NCBI RefSeq assembly: GCF_000175575.2
Contig: NZ_CP005986.1
Location: forward strand, 1,618,125-1,682,124
DNA: 64,000 nt
From: Acidithiobacillus caldus ATCC 51756
GTDB lineage: Bacteria; Pseudomonadota; Gammaproteobacteria; Acidithiobacillales; Acidithiobacillaceae
Direction of reading: 5' to 3'
Below, one piece after another: positions 59,716 through 64,000 of this stretch. Both the position numbers and the translations under genes were made by a program. The notes under the pieces were generated by a model. The model was not told the DNA's origin and made no database searches. It worked only from the letters and a program-made list of their open reading frames with translations. Each line of letters begins with the position of its first letter. Positions within the stretch are counted from its first letter, which is position 1.

Positions 59716-61209
59716 CTAACGGTCGCAACCGGCGATGGTGAGGCCGAAACTGGCCTCATTGATGGCGTAGTCCATCATGTTGGTACCATGCACCGTAAGC
59801 GGAAAGACTCGCCAGTTGGAAAATGAGGGTGATTTGATCTTCACCCGTTTGAGGCGGCCATCACGGATCCGCACGGAGTAATACAGAGAACCGCGCGGGG
59901 ACTCCGTCCAGCCCAGCCCTTCCTGCTCTCCATTCGGCACAGCGAATGGCGCACGTACCGGCCCCGCCTGGAGATGCCCGGAAGCCTGCACCAGCAAGGC
60001 GATGGCTTCACGTAAAGACTCGGCGCGGACTTCACTGCGGGCCATGGCATCGCCTTTCGCGCGCACCGGTACAGCAAAGCGCAGATGATGGTAGGCCGCG
60101 TAGGGATGGTCGCGGCGCAAGTCCCGGTCGAGGCCGGAGGCGCGCGCCACCGGCCCGGTCGCCCCCTGGTCGAAAGCGGCTTCTTTCGACAATATGCCGG
60201 TACCCATGAGGCGATCCAGATGGCTGGCGGTCTGCTGCAAACGCGTCAGATACGCTTCGCCCTCGTCGATGATGTTTTCCAGCGCGCTCGCCAGGTGCTC
60301 CGCGGGGAGGTCGCGGCGCAGCCCGCCCACAGTCAGCAGGCTGCGCAGGAAGCGCGATCCGGTCAGTTGTCCGGCCACCTGCTTCACCCGTTCTTCCAGC
60401 AGAAAACCCGTCGCCGAGCCCACTTTCAGCGTCGTCGTCTTGGCCAGCAGACCAAAATAGTGGAAGTGATTGTAGAGGCGCTCCAGTTCCGCGAGGATCA
60501 CCCGCAGCAGTTGGGCCCGTGGCGGCACTTCGATGCCCCAGGCCGCCTCCACCGCCTGACAATAGGTAAGGGCATGGCAAACGCTGCCGACGCCCGACAC
60601 CCGCTCCGCCAGAAAGACCGCGGCATCTGCCTGCTGGCCCACGAAACGCGCCTCCAGCCCACGATGTTTGAAAAAGAGCCGGGGATGGTAGTGGAGGATG
60701 GCCTCGCCGATGTAGGAATAATGGAATTCTCCCGTCTCCACCACATCGGCCCGTATTGGCCCCCAGTAGAGGTCCTGCACCTGATCGCCCTGTACTTCCG
60801 GCATGGTGGGGGGCATATATTCGCCGCTCAGGCGGCCCTCCGCCCCCGCCCGACCCAGGGGCGGGCGCGGCAGCGAAAAACCCTCGTGGATCACCAGTGG
60901 AAAGGGCTCGGGATGATCCGTAAACGTCAGACCACCCAGATCCTGCATCTCCCGCTCATACCAGCCGAGCAGAGGCACGATGGCCGCCAGCGACGGCAGC
61001 GTTTCCTCGCCACGGATCTCCAGCAGCAGGAAAGGCACGCGGTTGCCTTGACTGATCAGATAGCGCACCACGCATTGACCTTCTACCCAGTCGTGCCAGG
61101 CCATCTGAAAACGCATTCCCGCCGTGACGCAGTCCTGTGCCACCGCGGGTAAATCAGCGGCACGGAGCGGGCGCAACGCGCAATCGTTGTAAGTCGTGGC
61201 CGCACTCAT
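59716..61209 (-). CDS. hyfG: Hyf-like large subunit lacking nickel-binding cysteines
   Basis: A 497-residue fusion of a NuoC-like N-terminal region and a NuoD/[NiFe] large-subunit-like domain. Where hydrogenases have R-x-C-G-x-C, this has R-V-S-G-V-G-S-V-C-H (203-212). The C-terminal D-P-C-x-x-C is replaced by S-F-G-L-T-I-A-G-C-D-R (487-497). Without the four Cys ligands no Ni-Fe site can form, as in complex I and in energy-converting-hydrogenase-related (Ehr) complexes. ATG 61209 overlaps the hyfF stop (ATGA). The substrate is unknown. Confidence 0.88.
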   Translation of the reverse strand: MSAATTYNDCALRPLRAADLPAVAQDCVTAGMRFQMAWHDWVEGQCVVRYLISQGNRVPFLLLEIRGEETLPSLAAIVPLLGWYEREMQDLGGLTFTDHPEPFPLVIHEGFSLPRPPLGRAGAEGRLSGEYMPPTMPEVQGDQVQDLYWGPIRADVVETGEFHYSYIGEAILHYHPRLFFKHRGLEARFVGQQADAAVFLAERVSGVGSVCHALTYCQAVEAAWGIEVPPRAQLLRVILAELERLYNHFHYFGLLAKTTTLKVGSATGFLLEERVKQVAGQLTGSRFLRSLLTVGGLRRDLPAEHLASALENIIDEGEAYLTRLQQTASHLDRLMGTGILSKEAAFDQGATGPVARASGLDRDLRRDHPYAAYHHLRFAVPVRAKGDAMARSEVRAESLREAIALLVQASGHLQAGPVRAPFAVPNGEQEGLGWTESPRGSLYYSVRIRDGRLKRVKIKSPSFSNWRVFPLTVHGTNMMDYAINEASFGLTIAGCDR

Positions 61210-62666
61210 GGTTGCACCACAAAAGTGTGCTGAAAGAAAGTCCACAGCCCTTCCGGCCACCATAGGCCGAGCACCAGAATGGCCACAAAGGCCAGCCACA
61301 TGGGCAAGGTATTCCAGACGGACAGCTCCAGGGTCGGCTCCCCACCAGGCTCCGGTTCCGGCCCCCAGATCATGCGCCGGAAGTGATTCATGAAGGCGAC
61401 GAAAATAAGGATGAGCAATGTCGCCATCAACCACACCGCCCAAGGGTTGGGGCTCAATATGCCGCCACGCAGGATGGTGATTTCCGAGAGAAAAAGCCCG
61501 AAGGGCGGTGCCCCGGTAATGGCCACCGCGCCCAACAACCAGAGTGTGCCGCTGACCGGATAATAACGCAGCACCCGCCGCATGTTGCTCATGGATTTGG
61601 TGCCATAGGCGCGCATCATGTTGCCGGCGCCAAAGAACATCATGGGCTTGGTCAGGGAGTGGTTGATCATGTGATACATGGCCCCGGCGAAGGCCATGGG
61701 ACCGCCGAAACCAAAGCCGATGGCCAGCACACCCATGTGCTCCAGGGAGGAATAGGCCAGCATGCGCTTGGCTCCTTCCTGACGGACGATGAACAGTCCC
61801 GCCACCAGGAGGGAGATTACCCCCAGCACCAGCAAGGCCGTATGCCCCATCACGCCATAGCCGCCGCTATCGACGATGGACAGAAAGCGGTAAATGCCGA
61901 GCAGGGCGATGTTCAGCAGGGACCCGGAGAGCATGGCGGAAACGGGTGCCGGCCCTTCGCTGTGGGCGTCGGGCAACCAGGTGTGCATGGGCGCCAGACC
62001 CACCTTGGTGCCGAAACCCACCAGTACCAGCAGGAAGGCTAGAAAGAGCAGCGTCTCCGGCATCCGTGGTGCCACCGCCCGCAGGTTGCCCCAGGTCAGG
62101 GCGTAAGTCGGCCCCAGGGTGAAGGTCCCGCCCCAGTAGAAGAGAATGATGCCCAGCAGGGCCAGCGCCAGACCGGCAGACACCAGGATCAGATATTTCC
62201 ACGCCGCCTCGATACACTCCGCCTCACGCTCGAAGCCCACCAGAAAGGCGCTGACGATGGTGGTGAAGTCGATGGCAATCCAGAAAATGCCGGGATTGTT
62301 CATCAATGGCGCAATCAGCATGGTCAACGCAAAGCCGACCTGCAAGGCATAATATTTGTGGAGACGGGGCTTTTCCTCGGGAAGCAGACGCATATAGCCG
62401 ATGGCATAGAGAGACGCCAGCAGATAGACCAGCCCGACGCAGAACAGCACCCAGGCCCCCAGCGGCGTCAGCAGAATATAGCCTGCGCCGGTCACCAGCG
62501 CCTTGCCGGGCGCCGCCACCAGAATGGCCAGCGTAAGGCCAAAAACGGCCACCGATGACGTCAGATTCAGATACTCCGCCCAGTGCGGGCGGCGTATGGC
62601 CATAATCAGCACAATAGCTACCGCGGGGACAATCCACAGGGCAGCAATGAGCGCCGTAAAATCCAT
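61206..62666 (-). CDS. hyfF: hydrogenase-4-like membrane subunit HyfF (NuoM/N type)
   Basis: A 486-residue antiporter-like subunit with ~14 helices. Conserved features: G-F-G-T-K-V-G-L-A-P-M-H-T-W-L-P-D-A-H-S-E-G-P (lysine helix), Y-S-S-L-E-H-M-G and H-S-L-T-K. It would form one of two proton-pumping modules with HyfB. Overlaps hyfG by 4 bp. Confidence 0.9.
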   Translation of the reverse strand: MDFTALIAALWIVPAVAIVLIMAIRRPHWAEYLNLTSSVAVFGLTLAILVAAPGKALVTGAGYILLTPLGAWVLFCVGLVYLLASLYAIGYMRLLPEEKPRLHKYYALQVGFALTMLIAPLMNNPGIFWIAIDFTTIVSAFLVGFEREAECIEAAWKYLILVSAGLALALLGIILFYWGGTFTLGPTYALTWGNLRAVAPRMPETLLFLAFLLVLVGFGTKVGLAPMHTWLPDAHSEGPAPVSAMLSGSLLNIALLGIYRFLSIVDSGGYGVMGHTALLVLGVISLLVAGLFIVRQEGAKRMLAYSSLEHMGVLAIGFGFGGPMAFAGAMYHMINHSLTKPMMFFGAGNMMRAYGTKSMSNMRRVLRYYPVSGTLWLLGAVAITGAPPFGLFLSEITILRGGILSPNPWAVWLMATLLILIFVAFMNHFRRMIWGPEPEPGGEPTLELSVWNTLPMWLAFVAILVLGLWWPEGLWTFFQHTFVVQP

Positions 62667-62667
62667 C

Positions 62668-63348
62668 TCAGCCCACCAGTTTTTGCAGGCCGCGACTGCT
62701 GGTCGTCCCGGCGTGGGCCTGCAGGAGGCGCACCAGCATGCCGAAGGTCATGACAATGATCAGCAGATCGAAGATGATCACCAGTTCCATCAGGACCGGC
62801 ATACCGGGCACCAGAATCTGCGACCCCAGAAATATCCCGTTCTCGATCACCAGCAAGCCGAGGATGTGACTGATGGCCTCCGAGCGCAGGATCATCATCA
62901 AAAAGCCGATCAGCTTGAGGCTGAACATGCAGGTCAGGGCCAGCACCGCAATGTTGTCGGTCAGGTGCAGCGCCACCCCCAGTTGCCGTGCGACCTCGTA
63001 GGAGAAAATCACCAGTACCGCACCGAGGATCATGCTGGAGGAGGGCTTCAGCAATGGCGTAAATTCGCGCTGAACCCCCAAGCGATCGACCAGACGCAGC
63101 ACCAGATAGGGCAGCAGCGACCCGCGAAAAAGCGCCGTCAGGATGGCGATGACATAAAGCTCCGGGTAGTGCCCGTAATAACCGATGGATGCGGAAATCG
63201 CGGCAATGGTCCAGGACTCCGCGGCAAAGGCATAGACGTGATTCTTGAGCCAGTACGACGCCAGCATCACAAAAGACAGCACCAGCGCAATGATGGCCAG
63301 CAGACTGAAAAGAGAGGTGGCCAGGGGGCTCAGATGAAAGATCAGCAT
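62668..63348 (-). CDS. hyfE: hydrogenase-4-like membrane subunit HyfE (NuoK type)
   Basis: A 226-residue membrane protein with about six helices. The C-terminal half (I-L-G-L-L-V-I-E-N-G-I-F-L) has the N-G helix and glutamate characteristic of HyfE/NuoK-like subunits. Its stop is one base before the hyfF ATG. Length agrees with HyfE (~215-220). Confidence 0.88.
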   Translation of the reverse strand: MLIFHLSPLATSLFSLLAIIALVLSFVMLASYWLKNHVYAFAAESWTIAAISASIGYYGHYPELYVIAILTALFRGSLLPYLVLRLVDRLGVQREFTPLLKPSSSMILGAVLVIFSYEVARQLGVALHLTDNIAVLALTCMFSLKLIGFLMMILRSEAISHILGLLVIENGIFLGSQILVPGMPVLMELVIIFDLLIIVMTFGMLVRLLQAHAGTTSSRGLQKLVG

Positions 63349-63357
63349 CGCAGCCTC

Positions 63358-64000
63358 CTAGAGTTGGTCGGCCACAATGGCCAGCACCGCAAAGAGAAAA
63401 GACAGTGCCAGGGGCTCCTGATAACGGTAGAAGCGCAGCCGCGATTGCAGGGTATCCACTGCCACCATCGCCAGCCCCACCGCCCCGTACTTGGCCAGAA
63501 TAATCAGCATGGCCAACAGCACCGAGCCAAAACTTCCCGTAGCGGACAATCCCCACGGAAAGAAAAAGACGTTAAGGAAAATGGTGTAGAGCAAAAACTG
63601 CTTCATCCAGCTTGCCCATTTCAGCAGGGCCAGCAGCGGCCCGGAGTATTCCAGAATCCGCGCCTCGTCGATCATGTAGATCTCGTAGGGGATGGTGGAG
63701 TGGATGGGCAGGCGGTCGGTCTCCACGGTCAGCAGAATGAAAAAGGCGAAGATCAGGAAGATATGCGCCGGGCTCCAGTAGGCCACCGGATCTTGCGCCA
63801 GCAGGTGATTGGCGACGAAGGGCAGCATGGAGTGATCGAGAAAGGTGATGCCCACAAAGACCAGAATCAGGGTCGGCTCGGCGAGGATGGCGAGCATCAC
63901 CGCGCGGCTGGAACCCAGTCCGCCGAAGGGTTGCCCGGTATCCAGTCCGGCCAGCAGGATGAAAAAGCCGCCGAGGGTCAGGATGAGGCCGCCACCGAGA
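63358..64000 (-). CDS. hyfC: hydrogenase-4-like membrane subunit HyfC (NuoH type), partial
   Basis: The C-terminal ~214 codons of a NuoH-like subunit; the start is beyond the right edge. L-A-G-L-D-T-G-Q-P-F-G-G-L-G-S-S-R and I-H-S-T-I-P-Y-E-I-Y-M-I-D-E-A-R-I-L-E-Y-S-G-P are diagnostic of HyfC/HycD. It holds the heel of the membrane arm and contacts the electron-transfer subunits. It reads into hyfE with a 9-bp gap. A decayed N-terminal fragment of a similar gene is at 54405-54734. Confidence 0.88.
   Translation of the reverse strand, partial: LGGGLILTLGGFFILLAGLDTGQPFGGLGSSRAVMLAILAEPTLILVFVGITFLDHSMLPFVANHLLAQDPVAYWSPAHIFLIFAFFILLTVETDRLPIHSTIPYEIYMIDEARILEYSGPLLALLKWASWMKQFLLYTIFLNVFFFPWGLSATGSFGSVLLAMLIILAKYGAVGLAMVAVDTLQSRLRFYRYQEPLALSFLFAVLAIVADQL

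Noticed and set aside
1-64000. tRNA, rRNA and CRISPR arrays
   Set aside because: No cloverleaf with G-G-T-T-C-R-A arm and CCA-type acceptor, no rRNA-like stretch, and no regularly spaced repeats were found by reading both strands.

Overview
The window looks like chromosome from an acidophilic, sulfur- and hydrogen-oxidising chemolithoautotroph, most probably Acidithiobacillus or a close relative. This rests on gene content and on remembered family resemblance, because no database search was possible. The markers are a complete hyp maturation operon, a Hyf-like NuoL/NuoD-type membrane complex, a protein of the carbon disulfide (CS2) hydrolase branch of the beta-carbonic anhydrases, and many insertion sequences (IS66, IS1595, IS5, and decayed IS21 and others).

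Left block, 1-12.2 kb, plus strand: the downstream part of an uptake [NiFe]-hydrogenase operon. It opens with the last codons of what is probably the large subunit. Then come two small HiPIP-like proteins, the large-subunit endopeptidase, a small unknown protein, a TPR protein, two small membrane proteins, a NifU-Rieske fusion, an NHL-repeat protein, and hypF-hypC-SIS isomerase-hypD-hypE-hypA-hypB. Nearly all genes touch or overlap. The first ~9 kb is visibly AT-richer than what follows, and the change falls inside hypD.

Accessory region I, 12.2-28.8 kb: an amino-acid permease with a decayed partial copy before it, an OsmC-like gene, a broken HTH/Mrr-nuclease gene set hit by an IS5 element, a low-GC pair of HEPN-like genes, recD2, a lipoprotein, desaturase-TetR, patatin, an MFS transporter, a two-domain TIR/deoxyribosyltransferase-like protein followed by an attC-like site, and an IS1595 copy.

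Nitrogen remnant and CS2-hydrolase island, 28.8-40.1 kb: a PII protein, a glutamine amidotransferase and a beheaded ammonium transporter run into IS66 copy A. Copies A and B are inverted and 2,673 bp each. Between them lie an istB remnant, a sigma-54 activator, an FmdB-type zinc ribbon and a CS2-hydrolase-like enzyme. The enzyme gene has a well-formed sigma-54 promoter and possible activator sites upstream. I regard this self-contained sigma-54-controlled module as the best candidate for a distinctive system.

Accessory region II, 40.1-53.3 kb: an old IS66 remnant, a truncated SDR, an aldo/keto reductase, a second sigma-54 activator with tandem TGTCATGACA palindromes, the second IS1595 copy, a DUF4160/DUF2442 pair, a stop-interrupted integrase, two unknown AT-rich genes, a large phage-type integrase, a 160-bp MITE-like element and an MFS transporter.

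Right block, 53.7-64 kb, minus strand: pyrophosphatase, a broken HyfC fragment, a run of small genes (VIT-like, DUF211, unknown, zinc ribbon-HEAT, DUF190, crcB), then hyfB, hyfHI, hyfG, hyfF, hyfE and the C-terminal part of hyfC, which leaves the window. HyfG lacks the nickel-binding cysteine motifs, so the complex resembles the hydrogenase-related Ehr type rather than a true hydrogenase. No tRNA, rRNA or CRISPR array was seen.
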